A stretch of 64,000 bases of DNA from Methylomarinum sp. Ch1-1 (GCF_030717995.2 NZ_CP157743.1:3436501-3500500), one strand, 5' to 3'; counted from the first letter of the stretch, positions 28,200 to 39,928 are shown. Notes: generated by a model not told the origin, from the letters alone. Numbers and translations: made by a program.

Positions 28200-28869
28200 G
28201 CTTATACGCCTCTAGCCAGGCTTGATATTCTTTCCGAGTATGAACGTGAACCGCCAGTACCATATGAGCGTGTCCTATACCACAGAATTCCGAACACTGA
28301 GCGTGAAAATGACCCGGCATATCGGCTTCGAGACGCAATATATTAGTTCGCCCCGGAATCATATCCAGTTTACCCGCCAGCCTAGGCGCCCAGAACGAAT
28401 GGATGACATCAGCACTGTGCAAATGAAGATCGACCGGTACGCCAGCCGGCAGATGCAGTTCATTTTTTATCCTAATACCGACATCAGGATAGCGGATCTC
28501 CCACCACCACTGATGCCCGGTTACCTCGATCTGCACCGGTGCTTGCCCGTTGACGGGCAACGGCAGCATGCGATAGCCCATTGGGATAGCGAAACTCAAC
28601 AGCACCAGGAGACTGATTATAGGCAACACCAAACCGCCACCAACGATCCAGCGCAGACTGAGCCGGCGGACTTGCGCCTCGGTATATGTCACGGGCTTCC
28701 GCCATAGCGCAAAAAGCCATATCGCCACCACTACCAGCATGAGCAGTGCCGAAAAACCGAACATCCCCCACCATAGTCTCGCTGCAGCAAGAGCCGACGG
28801 TCCGGAAGGATTTAGAGGTGATGGAGAATCGTTACAGCCGCCCAAAAAACAAAGAGTGATTATTAGCAT
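28192..28869 (-). CDS. coxB: Cytochrome c oxidase subunit II
   Basis: Subunit carrying the CuA centre that takes electrons from cytochrome c. A short leader ending LGGC suggests a lipoprotein signal. It has two membrane helices (near 30-55 and 75-95) and a cupredoxin domain with GHQWWWEIRYPD, HSADVIHSFWAP and the CuA motif CSEFCGIGHAHM. The ATG at 28869 gives 225 aa. A TTG at 28908 would give a more usual signal peptide (ESLTKAFSLTSP before MLII). The frame continues to 29427, but that part is antisense to the DUF2231 gene and is not coding. The end overlaps ctaD. Confidence 0.9.
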   Translation of the reverse strand: MLIITLCFLGGCNDSPSPLNPSGPSALAAARLWWGMFGFSALLMLVVVAIWLFALWRKPVTYTEAQVRRLSLRWIVGGGLVLPIISLLVLLSFAIPMGYRMLPLPVNGQAPVQIEVTGHQWWWEIRYPDVGIRIKNELHLPAGVPVDLHLHSADVIHSFWAPRLAGKLDMIPGRTNILRLEADMPGHFHAQCSEFCGIGHAHMVLAVHVHTRKEYQAWLEAYKHE

Positions 28870-28932
28870 CGGTGAGGTTAAACTGAAAGCTTTCGTTAAC
28901 GATTCCAAGTTCAACCGTGAAAGGAGACCGCT

Positions 28933-29385
28933 ATGGCGCAACAACCTATTATCAGCCGCATGTCTGTCGGGGGCCATCCGATTCATCCCATGCTGATTCA
29001 TTTTCCGGTCGCTTTCTTGCTCGGTTTGGTAGGCGCCGACTTGGCTTATCTTTACACGACCGATCCCTTCTGGATTCGAGTCGGATTGTGGCTGTCGGGC
29101 CTCGGCGCTCTGGGGGGCTGGTTGGCGGGATTGGCCGGCTTCATTGATTTGCTGTTGGTTTGGCACATTCGCAATCTCGTGATCGCCTGGAGTCATGCCC
29201 TGCTGGCCGTAATGACGTTGGCGCTGGCTTCGTTCAACTGGTTGTTGCGCTTTAACGACGATAGCGGATTTAATCTCTGGGCTTTGTATATTTCGGCGCT
29301 GACAGCGGCGTTGATCAGCATCACCAGTGTGCTGGGCGGGCAGATGGTTTACGGACATGCCGTCGGCGTTAAAATCAAGTCCTGA
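28933..29385 (+). CDS. DUF2231 membrane protein
   Basis: 150 aa, four predicted membrane segments, beginning SVGGHPIHPMLIHFPVAFLLG, the signature of DUF2231 with conserved His residues that could bind haem or metal. It is preceded by AAGGAG (28918-28924 region). It is divergent from coxB with about 60 bp between starts, so both may share a promoter region. Function is unknown; homologues often lie near respiratory genes. Confidence 0.85.
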   Translation: MAQQPIISRMSVGGHPIHPMLIHFPVAFLLGLVGADLAYLYTTDPFWIRVGLWLSGLGALGGWLAGLAGFIDLLLVWHIRNLVIAWSHALLAVMTLALASFNWLLRFNDDSGFNLWALYISALTAALISITSVLGGQMVYGHAVGVKIKS

Positions 29386-29430
29386 GCCATCGCTCCGCTT
29401 ATTCGATTTAAGAAATCGCAACGTCAACTC

Positions 29431-29844
29431 CTAAAAAGGTTTAGTCAGCACGACCCAGAGAATCGCTGGAATCAACATCGCGACCACGATTCCCACCAGT
29501 ACACACGGCAAGACTACGTTTTTATCGGGATCCTTCTCCGTACTCAAAACAATCCAACCGCTAAGCGCATGACACAAAACCAGCGCCGCGACCAATGTGA
29601 GTTTTAGTATAAGCCATAGATCGGTAATGCCGCCGGTCAGGAACAAGGCGGTTCCGGAGACAATAGCGGTCAACGCGGCTGGCGTCGCGAACAGCGTGAA
29701 AACATTGAGTGTCGAGGCCAGATGGCGTTGCGGTTCATCGATTGTCGCCTGTGAAGAGGTTTCCGCAATTAACGCGGGCAGATAAAGCAATGAACCGCAC
29801 CAACATATCACCGCCGATATGTGTAACAACAAAAGCCAGAGCAT
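29431..29844 (-). CDS. CopD/HemJ-like small membrane protein
   Basis: 137 aa, four hydrophobic segments. The pattern LHISAVICWCGSLLYLPALIAE with His and Trp near the start and ALVLCHALSGWIVL in the third helix resembles CopD and the related HemJ group, whose histidines hold haem or copper. It is convergent with DUF2231 and close to the oxidase operon, suggesting a role in haem/copper handling. This assignment is by pattern and is moderate. Confidence 0.65.
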   Translation of the reverse strand: MLWLLLLHISAVICWCGSLLYLPALIAETSSQATIDEPQRHLASTLNVFTLFATPAALTAIVSGTALFLTGGITDLWLILKLTLVAALVLCHALSGWIVLSTEKDPDKNVVLPCVLVGIVVAMLIPAILWVVLTKPF

Positions 29845-30330
29845 ATCCTCCCCTCTCGGTTACTGGAGTCATTCTTAATCTACAACATTCTCTCGCCTAG
29901 TACAGCATTCATTTTCATCTGACGAGTTATCGCCTTAAGCAAGCGTATGAATTCTCAGGTATTTCCTAATGTCTTTACCCGCCATTAGAATAATGGCGCT
30001 GTACTAGCGCGGCGCCGACTAAGTCGCTGACCGCATATCATTAGAAAATTCTAACGACATTCTTAACGTCATTCATTGCGACAAAAGAACCTTTATCGTT
30101 TTCTCATCCTGTCAAACTTATAGCATAAAACCATGAACAAAAGCGCAAAACTTGCTATTGAATCCAAATCTAAAGGGCTAAAGCTTCGAAGTCGCTTTCA
30201 ATCCCCGTTCACCAAGTTCCAATACAGTCTTTCGCTCATATCCCCGACTGACGACGATGTCATGGAGTAAAAATAAACCGACGCCGGCAACGGTATTTTA
30301 CCGGAAGTTGATCTTTGCATTTGAATGTAA
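29845..30330. other. Intergenic region, nothing recognised
   Basis: AT-rich sequence with no convincing gene. It probably holds the promoter of the CopD-like gene at its left. Confidence 0.5.
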
Positions 30331-30359
30331 CGTTTTAACGGCAAATTCCAGAAGGCAAG

Positions 30360-30640
30360 GCTACATTGGCATCGCAACCGTAGGGCGGATTCGCCGCTAG
30401 GCAATCCGCCTGGATACGCACAACGGCCAATTTTGCTCTGGCGGCGGTTTTTGGCGGCTTGCTTCGCGAAGCCGCCCTACGATGCGGTAGGGTGTGCTGA
30501 CGATAGGAAGCGCACCATGTTTCGATGCGCTTCACGCAGTTCAGCGCATCCGAAGGCAAGACGGTGCTTTGCGAGAGTCACTTAAACGTTTGGGGCCGGG
30601 TTAAATAACCCGCCCCGCCCAGGCAAAGAAGAATCGATGA
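30360..30640. repeat. GTAGGGCGGATTCGCC repeat cluster, copy 1
   Basis: A palindromic module (GTAGGGCGGATTCGCCGC to GCGAAGCCGCCCTAC, about 30379-30482) is followed by a GTAGGGTGTGCTGACG module ending CGATGCGCTTCACG, then a TTAAACGTTT...AACCCGCCCC module. The same three modules occur in a different order at 50640-50924. This general repeat type is common in proteobacterial genomes. No coding frame. Confidence 0.65.
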
Positions 30641-30776
30641 CGCGCAAACAGCTTAGATACAAGTCTTTGTTTAACATATAGATTGTAGGGCTTTACCCCG
30701 ACAAAGCCATCCGCCTACTATCGCTTCTTGAAAGTTTATGCTAACATTGCGAATTTTATAGACTTAGAGTATTAAA

Positions 30777-30995
30777 ATGGCTAAAGAAGATCAAATCGAA
30801 ATGGATGGAAAGGTTATCGATACCCTTCCGAATACGATGTTTCGCGTAGAACTGGAAAACGGCCACATCGTTACCGCTCATATCTCCGGCAAAATGCGCA
30901 AACATTACATCCGCATCTTAACCGGAGATAAAGTTCGAGTTGAAATGACGCCTTACGATCTGACTAAAGGTCGCATCACATTCCGCATGCGCTAA
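30777..30995 (+). CDS. infA: Translation initiation factor IF-1
   Basis: 72-aa S1-fold protein that binds the ribosomal A site during initiation. The sequence starts [47 protein letters not shown] and ends GRITFRMR, which is the full-length canonical protein. It is convergent with clpA, the arrangement seen in many Gammaproteobacteria. A short CCCGTT/AACGGG hairpin follows the stop at 30997-31011. Confidence 0.98.
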   Translation: MAKEDQIEMDGKVIDTLPNTMFRVELENGHIVTAHISGKMRKHYIRILTGDKVRVEMTPYDLTKGRITFRMR

Positions 30996-31036
30996 TCCCG
31001 TTCCAAACGGGAAAGCGCAGGCTTTCAACTTTCAAA

Positions 31037-33310
31037 CTATAGCGCCTGCTTATCAGTAACAGCCAACCCCTTGCTTTCTATAGAAAAGGCGAGCGCATCC
31101 TCTTCGACATAGACCCGCACATGACCGCCGTTTGACAGCCTACCGAATAGCAGATCGTTTGCCAGTGGCTTTTTAATCTTCTCCTGAATCAGCCGCGCCA
31201 TCGGTCGCGCGCCCATCTTCGGATCACAACCATGTTCGGCCAACCAAAGTCTCGCATCAGGATCCAGCGTCAAGGTCACGTTCTTGTCCGCCAACACTGC
31301 TTCCAGCTCAAAGATGAACTTGTCGACCACGCTGCCGACGATCGAGATATCCAAGGGCTTGAACTGCACGATGGCATCCAATCTATTGCGGAATTCCGGT
31401 GAGAATCCCTTTTCGATCACCTTCATGCTATCGGACGAATGATCCTGAGTAGTGAAACCGATCGAAGGGCGACTGCCCTCTTCGGCGCCGGCGTTGGTGG
31501 TCATCACCAGGATGATGTTGCGAAAGTCCGCCTTACGCCCGTTATTGTCAGTTAAGGAGCCATGATCCATCACCTGCAACAGCAGATTGAACACGTCGGG
31601 ATGTGCTTTTTCCAATTCATCCAACAATAACACGGCATGCGGATGCTTGGTGACCGCCTCGGTCAACAACCCTCCCTGATCATATCCGACATAACCGGGA
31701 GGCGCGCCGATCAGCCTGGACACGGTATGCCTTTCCATATACTCGGACATGTCGAAGCGGATCAATTCGACGCCGAGCACCTTGGCCAACTGTCGAGTCA
31801 CTTCCGTTTTTCCGACCCCGGTCGGACCAGCAAACAGAAACGAGCCGATCGTCTTGGTCGTATCCCTCAGCCCGGCTCGTGACAATTTGATCGCCGACGC
31901 CAGCTCCGAAATGGCCTCATCCTGGCCAAACACCAGCATTTTCAGATTTTTTTCGATATTTTCCAACTTATCGATGTCGCTGGAAGAGACCGATTTTGCC
32001 GGCACGCGGGCAATTTTAGCGACGATTTCCTCGATATCTTCACTGTCTATCGTCTGTTTGCGCTGATCCTCCTTGAACAAACGCTGCCTCGCCCCAGCCT
32101 CATCGATAATGTCGATAGCCTTATCCGGCAAATGACGGTCGGTAATAAAGCGCGCCGACAGCTCGACCGCTGCGCGCAAGGCTTCACTGGTATATTTAAG
32201 ATTATGATGTTCTTCGAAGCGCGATTTCAACCCCTTGAGAATCTTCACGGTGTCTTCAATCGACGGCTCGACGATATCGATTTTTTGAAAACGTCTCGCC
32301 AAGGCATGATCTTTCTCGAATATACCGCGATATTCCTGATAAGTGGTCGAGCCGATACAACGCAGCTGCCCTGAAGCCAGCACCGGCTTGATCAGGTTGG
32401 AAGCATCCATCACCCCGCCTGACGCCGAACCTGCCCCAATGATGGTGTGAATTTCGTCGATAAACAATATCGAATGCGGCTCTTTTTTCAGTTGATTGAC
32501 CAGGGCTTTCAGACGTTTTTCAAAATCGCCGCGATATTTGGTGCCAGCTACCAGCGCGCCAAGATCCAGTGAATAAATCACGTTATCCAGCAACACATCC
32601 GGCACTTCCTCCTCGACGATCCGCTTCGCCAAACCTTCGGCGATGGCCGTCTTTCCGACGCCGGATTCTCCCACTAACAACGGATTGTTTTTTCTGCGCC
32701 GACATAACACCTGAATGGTGCGCTCGACTTCGGTTTCCCGACCAATCAACGGATCGATTTTCCCGGCCATGGCCTCTCTATTCAGATTGGTCGCATATTT
32801 CTCCAGCGGATTCGCCGACAAGTCACTACTGGGTTCTTCTGTCGCCATGTCGTCGGTTTCCTGAGGCTTTTCCTGCTCTTGCTTGGACACGCCATGAGCA
32901 AGGTAATTGACCACATCCAGGCGGGTGATATTTTGCTTGTTCAACAAATACACCGCATGAGAATCCTGTTCGCTAAACAAGGCGACAAACAAATTGGCGC
33001 CGCTAACCTCCTTTTTATCGGAGGCCTGAACATGAAATACGGCGCGCTGCAGAACGCGTTGAAATCCCAGCGTCGGCTGGGTTTCCCGCTGTATGCCGTC
33101 GGGAATCAGCGACATCGTTTCATCGATAAACTGATTCAACTCACCACGCAAAGCGCTGATATCACAACCACAGGCCAGCAGCACCGGCACGGCAGTCTCG
33201 TTATCTAGCAGAGCCAGCAGTAAATGCTCGACGGTAATAAATTCATGACGCTTACTATGGGCATTGCTAAACGCCGCATTCAAGGTCACCTCAAGTTCTT
33301 TACTTAACAT
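31037..33310 (-). CDS. clpA: ATP-dependent Clp protease ATP-binding subunit ClpA
   Basis: Hexameric unfoldase feeding ClpP, about 757 aa from the ATG at 33310 ([14 protein letters not shown]). It has an N-domain with the adaptor-binding surface, then two AAA+ modules: Walker [10 protein letters not shown] (near residue 206) with [10 protein letters not shown], and GPTGVGKTE (near residue 485) with [12 protein letters not shown]-terminal [20 protein letters not shown] follows. The frame is open upstream to 33343, which overlaps clpS. The last residues lie close to infA. Confidence 0.97.
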   Translation of the reverse strand: MLSKELEVTLNAAFSNAHSKRHEFITVEHLLLALLDNETAVPVLLACGCDISALRGELNQFIDETMSLIPDGIQRETQPTLGFQRVLQRAVFHVQASDKKEVSGANLFVALFSEQDSHAVYLLNKQNITRLDVVNYLAHGVSKQEQEKPQETDDMATEEPSSDLSANPLEKYATNLNREAMAGKIDPLIGRETEVERTIQVLCRRRKNNPLLVGESGVGKTAIAEGLAKRIVEEEVPDVLLDNVIYSLDLGALVAGTKYRGDFEKRLKALVNQLKKEPHSILFIDEIHTIIGAGSASGGVMDASNLIKPVLASGQLRCIGSTTYQEYRGIFEKDHALARRFQKIDIVEPSIEDTVKILKGLKSRFEEHHNLKYTSEALRAAVELSARFITDRHLPDKAIDIIDEAGARQRLFKEDQRKQTIDSEDIEEIVAKIARVPAKSVSSSDIDKLENIEKNLKMLVFGQDEAISELASAIKLSRAGLRDTTKTIGSFLFAGPTGVGKTEVTRQLAKVLGVELIRFDMSEYMERHTVSRLIGAPPGYVGYDQGGLLTEAVTKHPHAVLLLDELEKAHPDVFNLLLQVMDHGSLTDNNGRKADFRNIILVMTTNAGAEEGSRPSIGFTTQDHSSDSMKVIEKGFSPEFRNRLDAIVQFKPLDISIVGSVVDKFIFELEAVLADKNVTLTLDPDARLWLAEHGCDPKMGARPMARLIQEKIKKPLANDLLFGRLSNGGHVRVYVEEDALAFSIESKGLAVTDKQAL

Positions 33311-33321
33311 AGTTTCTCTCT

Positions 33322-33645
33322 TTATGCTTCTTCCATCGTGCACATCAGCGGGTGCTGATGCTCCCGCGAATAATCATTAACGATATGCACCTTGGTTTCG
33401 GCAACATCTTTGGTATAGGTACCGCATACCCCGACCCCTTGGGTATGAACCTGCAACATCACTTGCGTCGCCCGATCCTCATTCATGCCAAAAAAATTGG
33501 TCAGTATTTCGACGACAAAATCCATCGGGGTAAAATCATCATTCAGCAACATAACTTTATACAAGGGCGGTCTTTTCAATTTAGGTTTTGCTTCCTGAAC
33601 AGCAAGACCACCGTCATTATCTTTAAAAGGGTCTATATCAGACAT
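33322..33645 (-). CDS. clpS: ATP-dependent Clp protease adaptor ClpS
   Basis: N-end-rule adaptor that delivers substrates to ClpA. About 107 aa from the ATG at 33645 ([11 protein letters not shown]); the frame is open to 33669. The fold has [23 protein letters not shown], with the Asn-Asp substrate-binding pocket, and a following [24 protein letters not shown]. It lies 11 bp upstream of the clpA start, as in E. coli. Confidence 0.96.
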   Translation of the reverse strand: MSDIDPFKDNDGGLAVQEAKPKLKRPPLYKVMLLNDDFTPMDFVVEILTNFFGMNEDRATQVMLQVHTQGVGVCGTYTKDVAETKVHIVNDYSREHQHPLMCTMEEA

Positions 33646-33818
33646 TTTCACCGTAAAAAATTGCATCAATTAATCGATAACATAGTGCTTTCAACCCAAA
33701 ATTTCAATCTTTACAAACATCGAAAAGCCAATTCTAGTAAAATAACGCCTTTAATTTGCACTGGCTGATGACAATCACACTATAACGGTCGTTAAGCCTG
33801 CTTTTCTGGAGCTTGATG

Positions 33819-34280
33819 ATGGTTTGGAAACCACATGTTACTGTGGCGGCAGTAATTGAACAGGACAGCCGCTTCCTGCTGGTTGAGGAACAAACGTCCA
33901 ATGGCCTGCAATTCAATCAGCCGGCCGGACACCTGGAAGAAAACGAAGACTTGATCGACGCCGTTAAACGGGAAGTCACGGAAGAAACCGCCTGGCAATT
34001 TAATCCCGAAGCGCTAGTCGCGGTGCAATTATGGCGCAAAAAACCGCACCATCCCAGCTTTTTGCGCTTTTGCTTCAGCGGCCAAGTGCATTCCCACGAC
34101 CCGCAGCAGGCGCTCGACGACGGCATCATCGCCACGCACTGGTTAAGCCGCGACGAAATAGCCTCGAGACGGCAACGATTGCGCAGCCCGCTGGTATTAA
34201 TCGGCATCGACAACTATCTAAGTGGACAGCGGCACCCGTTGTCCATGCTGCAAGCATTTATTGATTTAACAAATGAGTAA
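33819..34280 (+). CDS. nudJ: Nudix hydrolase, NudJ-like
   Basis: Nudix phosphohydrolase of about 153 aa; E. coli NudJ hydrolyses thiamin-precursor and nucleoside di/triphosphates. The Nudix box [23 protein letters not shown] lies near residue 40, with the usual Gly after EET replaced by Ala. LRSPLV and [10 protein letters not shown] near the C-terminus are NudJ features. The start is taken at the ATG at 33819, 8 bp after CTGGAG; TTG/ATG codons at 33813 and 33816 are alternatives. It overlaps mnmA by 8 bp, the same order as in E. coli. Confidence 0.88.
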   Translation: MVWKPHVTVAAVIEQDSRFLLVEEQTSNGLQFNQPAGHLEENEDLIDAVKREVTEETAWQFNPEALVAVQLWRKKPHHPSFLRFCFSGQVHSHDPQQALDDGIIATHWLSRDEIASRRQRLRSPLVLIGIDNYLSGQRHPLSMLQAFIDLTNE

Positions 34281-35379
34281 AAACATTATCGTCGGCATGT
34301 CCGGGGGCGTAGACTCCTCGGTCACAGCCTTAAAATTACTGGAACAAGGCCATCATGTCACCGGTTTATTCATGAAGAACTGGGAAGAAGATGACGGCAC
34401 CGAATACTGCACGGCCATGGAGGATCTGGCCGATGCGCAACAGGTGTGCGACAAACTCGGCATCGAACTGAAAACGGTCAACTTCGCCAGCGAATACTGG
34501 GATGAAGTGTTCGAAGTATTTTTATCCGAATTCGAGGCCGGACGAACGCCGAACCCGGATATACTGTGCAACAAACATGTCAAATTCAAGGCTTTTTTAA
34601 ACTACGCCATCGAAGACCTGGGCGCCGAATACATCGCCACCGGACATTATGCGCGAGTCAAAGAAGAAAGCGGCGAATTCTATCTGCTAAAAGGCCTGGA
34701 CCCGAACAAAGAGCAAAGCTATTTTCTTTACACACTGGGACAAAAAGCCTTGTCCAAGTCGCTGTTTCCGATCGGCCATCTGCACAAACCCGAAATTCGC
34801 AAACTGGCGGAAAAAGCCGGCTTCGCCAATTATCGCAAAAAAGACAGCACCGGCATCTGTTTCATCGGCGAGCGCAAATTCAAGGAATTTCTGCAACGCT
34901 ACCTGCCCACCCAGCCCGGCGAAATGCGCACGCCGGAAGGACAATATATCGGCCAACACCATGGCCTGATGTATTACACGCTGGGGCAACGCCAAGGCTT
35001 GGGCATAGGCGGCGTCAAGAATGCGCCGGACGAGCCCTGGTATGTGTTGGATAAGGACCTGAGCCATAACGTCCTGATCGTCGGACAAGGCCACGATCAC
35101 CCGCTGATGCTGCATGATACGCTGGAAGCGGCACAATTGGACTGGTGCAGCGACACACCGTTGACGAAAGCCATCGTCTGCGCCGCCAAGACCCGTTATC
35201 GCCAACCCGACCAGGCATGTCGCGTGGAGCCAATAGGTGAAGATAGAGTCAAGGTCACCTTCGATCAACCGCAACGCGCCATCACCCCCGGACAGTCGGT
35301 GGTGTTTTACGACGGCGAAATCTGCCTGGGCGGCGGCATCATCGAAAGCAAATATAACCAATGTAACTATTCAGCTTGA
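34273..35379 (+). CDS. mnmA: tRNA-specific 2-thiouridylase MnmA
   Basis: Thiolates U34 of Lys, Glu and Gln tRNAs. 368 aa with the PP-loop [10 protein letters not shown] at residues 8-17, the catalytic cysteines in [13 protein letters not shown] (near residue 97) and [10 protein letters not shown] (near 195), and a C-terminal barrel. The last codons, reading CNYSA then TGA, are bases of the MITE-1 terminus GTAACTATTCAG (35363), so the natural C-terminus after [10 protein letters not shown] has been replaced by repeat-encoded residues. The conserved core is untouched, so the enzyme is expected to work. Confidence 0.96.
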   Translation: MSKNIIVGMSGGVDSSVTALKLLEQGHHVTGLFMKNWEEDDGTEYCTAMEDLADAQQVCDKLGIELKTVNFASEYWDEVFEVFLSEFEAGRTPNPDILCNKHVKFKAFLNYAIEDLGAEYIATGHYARVKEESGEFYLLKGLDPNKEQSYFLYTLGQKALSKSLFPIGHLHKPEIRKLAEKAGFANYRKKDSTGICFIGERKFKEFLQRYLPTQPGEMRTPEGQYIGQHHGLMYYTLGQRQGLGIGGVKNAPDEPWYVLDKDLSHNVLIVGQGHDHPLMLHDTLEAAQLDWCSDTPLTKAIVCAAKTRYRQPDQACRVEPIGEDRVKVTFDQPQRAITPGQSVVFYDGEICLGGGIIESKYNQCNYSA

Positions 35380-35596
35380 TACCGAGAAAATATTTCTTTT
35401 ACTCTCAATTGCTTGCGGAAGAAGTGTATGCGACAGGGATGTCGCATACAAGCTTATAGGGATATATTCACCCAGCACCTAAATTCCATAGGCTAATGGC
35501 TGCGATAAATCATCTTCGTTTATTTAGGTGCTGGGTGAACGGCGTCTTCTGTAGCAAGTAACTGATAGTAAAAACATTTTTATACTGAATAGTTAC
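35363..35596. repeat. MITE-1 copy E (234 bp) with nested palindrome
   Basis: Ends GTAACTATTCAG (35363-35374) and CTGAATAGTTAC (35585-35596) are perfect 12-bp inverted repeats. Its interior (GTGTATGCGACA and its complement at about 35425-35452) forms a second hairpin, then the 73-bp palindrome at 35467-35539. It lies between mnmA and purB and provides the mnmA stop codon. Confidence 0.8.
35467..35539. repeat. 73-bp palindromic repeat, copy 5
   Basis: Intact TTCACCCAGCACCTAAAT ends. The 37-bp interior is the exact or near-exact reverse complement of copy 6 at 41582-41654. Confidence 0.87.
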
Positions 35597-35672
35597 TAAC
35601 CAATAAACTAAAGGATGGCGTTCGACTATCACCCCATCCAATGACAGCTATTTATTTTTGACTACATTTTAA

Positions 35673-37046
<1,374 letters not shown>

Positions 37047-37252
37047 ACGACTTTCCTAATTTCATAAAAGGGACTGAAAGAGTCCAATGATGGGCTAAGC
37101 AAAAGCGTAGCGCATCGGTCACGATCGATGCGCGTTAAATATGTGATTAGCTTCGCAGTTTTAAAATCGCAGTATTGAGATAATTTCAATCGAAATTGTT
37201 ATTTTAAGCTCCTTCCTCCCTCATTATTAAGTGGCTTAGTCATCGGAAACTC

Positions 37253-37284
37253 ATGCCGTATTAATCAATACGGCATTTTTTTTC
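37253..37284 (+). terminator. Rho-independent terminator downstream of purB
   Basis: A perfect 10-bp stem ATGCCGTATT / AATACGGCAT with a 4-base loop is followed directly by eight or more T residues. It lies about 205 bp after purB, just before the SpmAB-like gene. The interval 37047-37252 holds no gene; an imperfect GCGCATCGG/CGATGCGC hairpin lies near 37110-37133. Confidence 0.85.
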
Positions 37285-37351
37285 GCAAACCAAGACAAAT
37301 CCTCTCCCCCCGCTTAAAATAAGTCTATATTTTCTCTACCGCCAATACGAT

Positions 37352-38581
37352 GTGTTAAATTTCATCTGGATTTTCTTCTTCATTTCGGCCTTTATCACCG
37401 CCTTATTTAAATTAATTGTTCTCGGCGACCAGGAGATTTTCACCCACATCATCACCGCGATGTTCGAGCTGGCGAAAACGGCCTTTGAAATTTCATTGGG
37501 TATGACCGGAGTGCTGGCGTTATGGCTGGGTATCATGAAAATCGGCGAACGCAGCGGCTTCATCCAGCTGTTGACCCATGCGCTAAGCCCGCTGTTTACC
37601 CGTCTGATGCCGGAGATCCCAAAAAATCATCCTGCCCTGGGCGCAATCACGATGAACATCTCAGCCAATGCGCTAGGCCTGGACAATGCCGCGACCCCGC
37701 TGGGCATCAAGGCCATGCAGGAGATGCAATCGCTGAATACCAAGCCGGACACAGCCAGTAACGCCCAGATCTTATTCCTGGTCATCAACACCTCGGCGGT
37801 TACACTGTTTCCGGTCACGATCTTCACCTATCGCGCTCAGATGGGGGCCAGCAATCCGACCGATGTCTTCATTCCGATCCTGATCGCCACCTACACATCG
37901 ACGCTGATCGGCCTATTGTCGGTCGCCTTCATGCAAAAAATCAACTTGCTGGATAAAGTGATTCTGTCCTATCTCGGCGGATTCACCCTGCTGATCGCCG
38001 CGATCCTGTACCACTTTTCCGACATGAGCAGGGCGGAAATGCTGCAACAATCGGCCGTAGTCAGCAATGCGATCATCTTCTCGCTGGTGATCATCTTCCT
38101 GCTCGGCGCCATTTATCGACGCATCAATGCCTACGAAGCTTTTGTCGACGGCGCCAAAGAAGGTTTTCAGACCGCCGTGACCATCATCCCCTATCTGGTC
38201 GCGATGTTGGTCGCGATAGGCGTTTTTCGCGCCAGCGGCACCTTGGACATACTGGCGCAAAGCCTACGAACCGCGGCGCTTTATCTTAACATCGACGACC
38301 GCTTCATCGACGCCTTGCCTACCGCATTGATGAAACCCTTCAGCGGCAGTGGCGCCCGAGCGATGATGGTCGACACGATGCAGGCGCATGGCGCCGACTC
38401 ATTCGCCGGTCGGCTCGCATCGATCGTCCAAGGCAGCACCGAAACGACATTCTATGTTTTAGCGGTTTATTTTGGCTCCGCAGGCATCAAAAATATACGC
38501 CATGCCGCCAGTTGTGGGATAATAGCCGATTTTGCCGGCATTATCGCGGCAATTGTTGTTGCTTATTGGTTTTTTGGATAA
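37352..38581 (+). CDS. Nucleoside-recognition (Gate) domain protein, fused SpmA/SpmB type
   Basis: Polytopic membrane protein, 409 aa, with two Gate domains. The N-half (about 1-200) resembles SpmA, with GMTGVLALWLGIMKIGERSG, TMNISANALGLDNAATPLGIKAM and FLVINTSAVTLFPV. The C-half (about 215-409) resembles SpmB, with GAKEGFQTAVTIIPYLVAMLVAIGVFRASG, MKPFSGSGARAMM and QGSTETTFYVLAVYFGS. In endospore formers these are separate spore-maturation proteins; the fused form is widespread in non-sporulating Proteobacteria with unknown role, perhaps transport. The initiation codon lies at the end of a hydrophobic AT-rich leader. Confidence 0.88.
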   Translation: MLNFIWIFFFISAFITALFKLIVLGDQEIFTHIITAMFELAKTAFEISLGMTGVLALWLGIMKIGERSGFIQLLTHALSPLFTRLMPEIPKNHPALGAITMNISANALGLDNAATPLGIKAMQEMQSLNTKPDTASNAQILFLVINTSAVTLFPVTIFTYRAQMGASNPTDVFIPILIATYTSTLIGLLSVAFMQKINLLDKVILSYLGGFTLLIAAILYHFSDMSRAEMLQQSAVVSNAIIFSLVIIFLLGAIYRRINAYEAFVDGAKEGFQTAVTIIPYLVAMLVAIGVFRASGTLDILAQSLRTAALYLNIDDRFIDALPTALMKPFSGSGARAMMVDTMQAHGADSFAGRLASIVQGSTETTFYVLAVYFGSAGIKNIRHAASCGIIADFAGIIAAIVVAYWFFG

Positions 38582-38590
38582 CTCATATCA

Positions 38591-39883
38591 ATGCTGATTC
38601 ATCTTAAGACCCTAGGTTGCCGTCTGAATGAGGCGGAACTGGAGACTTGGGCGCAGGCTTTTCAAAAAGCCGGCCACCGCATTACAAGTAAACTCGATCA
38701 GGCCAACCTGGTCATCATCAATTCCTGCGCGGTCACACAGGATGCCGTGCGCAAATCGAGACAACTAGTGCGCCGCATACATCGCGACAACCCAGCCGCC
38801 AAACTGGTGCTCAGCGGCTGCTACGCGACCCTTAATGAAGAGGAAGCCGCGCAATTAATGGGAGTCGATTTAGTCGTCGGCAACCAAGACAAAAATCAGC
38901 TGGTGAAAAAAACTCTTGACGCCCTGAATATGGACACCATGCCGACGATGTCGACCGAACCGGGCGAGACCTCCCTGTTCAGCCGCGGCCGACAACGCGC
39001 GTTTGTCAAGGTCCAGGATGGCTGCCGTTATCGCTGCACCTTCTGCATCGTCACGGTGGCGCGCGGCGAAGAAAGCAGTAGACCGGTCGATGACGTCATC
39101 GACGAAATCAACGCCTTGCAGCAACAAGGCATCAACGAAGTCATCCTAACCGGCGTGCATCTCGGCGGTTACGGCAGCGACATCGACAGCAATCTAGCCG
39201 CTCTGATCGAAGCCATTCTGAACAACACGCAAATACCCCGATTACGGCTGGGATCGCTGGAACCCTGGGAATTATCGCCCGGCTTCTTCGCCCTATTCGA
39301 TAACCCGCGACTGATGCCGCACCTGCATTTGCCACTGCAAAGCGGCGCCGATAGCGTGCTCAGACGCATGGCGCGACGTTGTAAAACCGAGGAATTCAAG
39401 CAAATCGTCGAACAGGCCCGCAGCCGGATTCCGCATTTCAATATCACCACCGATATCATCGTTGGCTTCCCCGGCGAAACGGAACAGGAATGGCGGCAAA
39501 GTTATGACTACATCGAGACGATCGGCTTCGGTCATATCCATATCTTCACCTACTCCAGTCGAGAAGGAACCAAAGCCGCGACACTGCCCGAACAATTAAG
39601 CAAGGAAATCAAAAAACAGCGGAGCAAACAATTGCACGCCTGTGCCGAAACGATGAAGCGCGACTTTAGCGAAAAGAACCTGGGCCAGGTATACCCGGTA
39701 TTATGGGAAGGTCAGACAGAATCCTTAGCGAACGGTAAAATTCGAATGTTCGGCTATACCCCGAATTATCTGCGCGTCGCCTGTGAGATCGACGAACATG
39801 AAACGATCGAAAACAAGATTATTCAGGCCAAGCTGATATCGATAGAACCACAATACATTTATTGCGAATTGATAGCCAAATAG
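38591..39883 (+). CDS. mtaB: tRNA t6A37 methylthiotransferase MtaB
   Basis: Radical SAM enzyme that converts t6A37 to ms2t6A37 in tRNA. 430 aa, in the usual order: an N-terminal UPF0004 domain with cysteines in LGCRLNEAE, INSCAVT and SGCYA binds one 4Fe-4S cluster. The radical SAM motif CRYRCTFCIV lies near residue 141. A C-terminal TRAM-like end (VYPVLWEGQTES) follows. MtaB rather than MiaB is favoured by TLGCRLNEAE and CTFCIVTVARGEE. It starts 9 bp after the SpmAB-like gene. Confidence 0.9.
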   Translation: MLIHLKTLGCRLNEAELETWAQAFQKAGHRITSKLDQANLVIINSCAVTQDAVRKSRQLVRRIHRDNPAAKLVLSGCYATLNEEEAAQLMGVDLVVGNQDKNQLVKKTLDALNMDTMPTMSTEPGETSLFSRGRQRAFVKVQDGCRYRCTFCIVTVARGEESSRPVDDVIDEINALQQQGINEVILTGVHLGGYGSDIDSNLAALIEAILNNTQIPRLRLGSLEPWELSPGFFALFDNPRLMPHLHLPLQSGADSVLRRMARRCKTEEFKQIVEQARSRIPHFNITTDIIVGFPGETEQEWRQSYDYIETIGFGHIHIFTYSSREGTKAATLPEQLSKEIKKQRSKQLHACAETMKRDFSEKNLGQVYPVLWEGQTESLANGKIRMFGYTPNYLRVACEIDEHETIENKIIQAKLISIEPQYIYCELIAK

Positions 39884-39928
39884 CTTGGCTATGGATTAGG
39901 CGAAAACTAAAAAAAGGGGACAGACTAG

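Noticed and set aside
28870-29427. 186-residue N-terminal extension of coxB
   Set aside because: It is antisense to the DUF2231 gene, rich in Gln/Arg, and ends before the lipoprotein leader of coxB.
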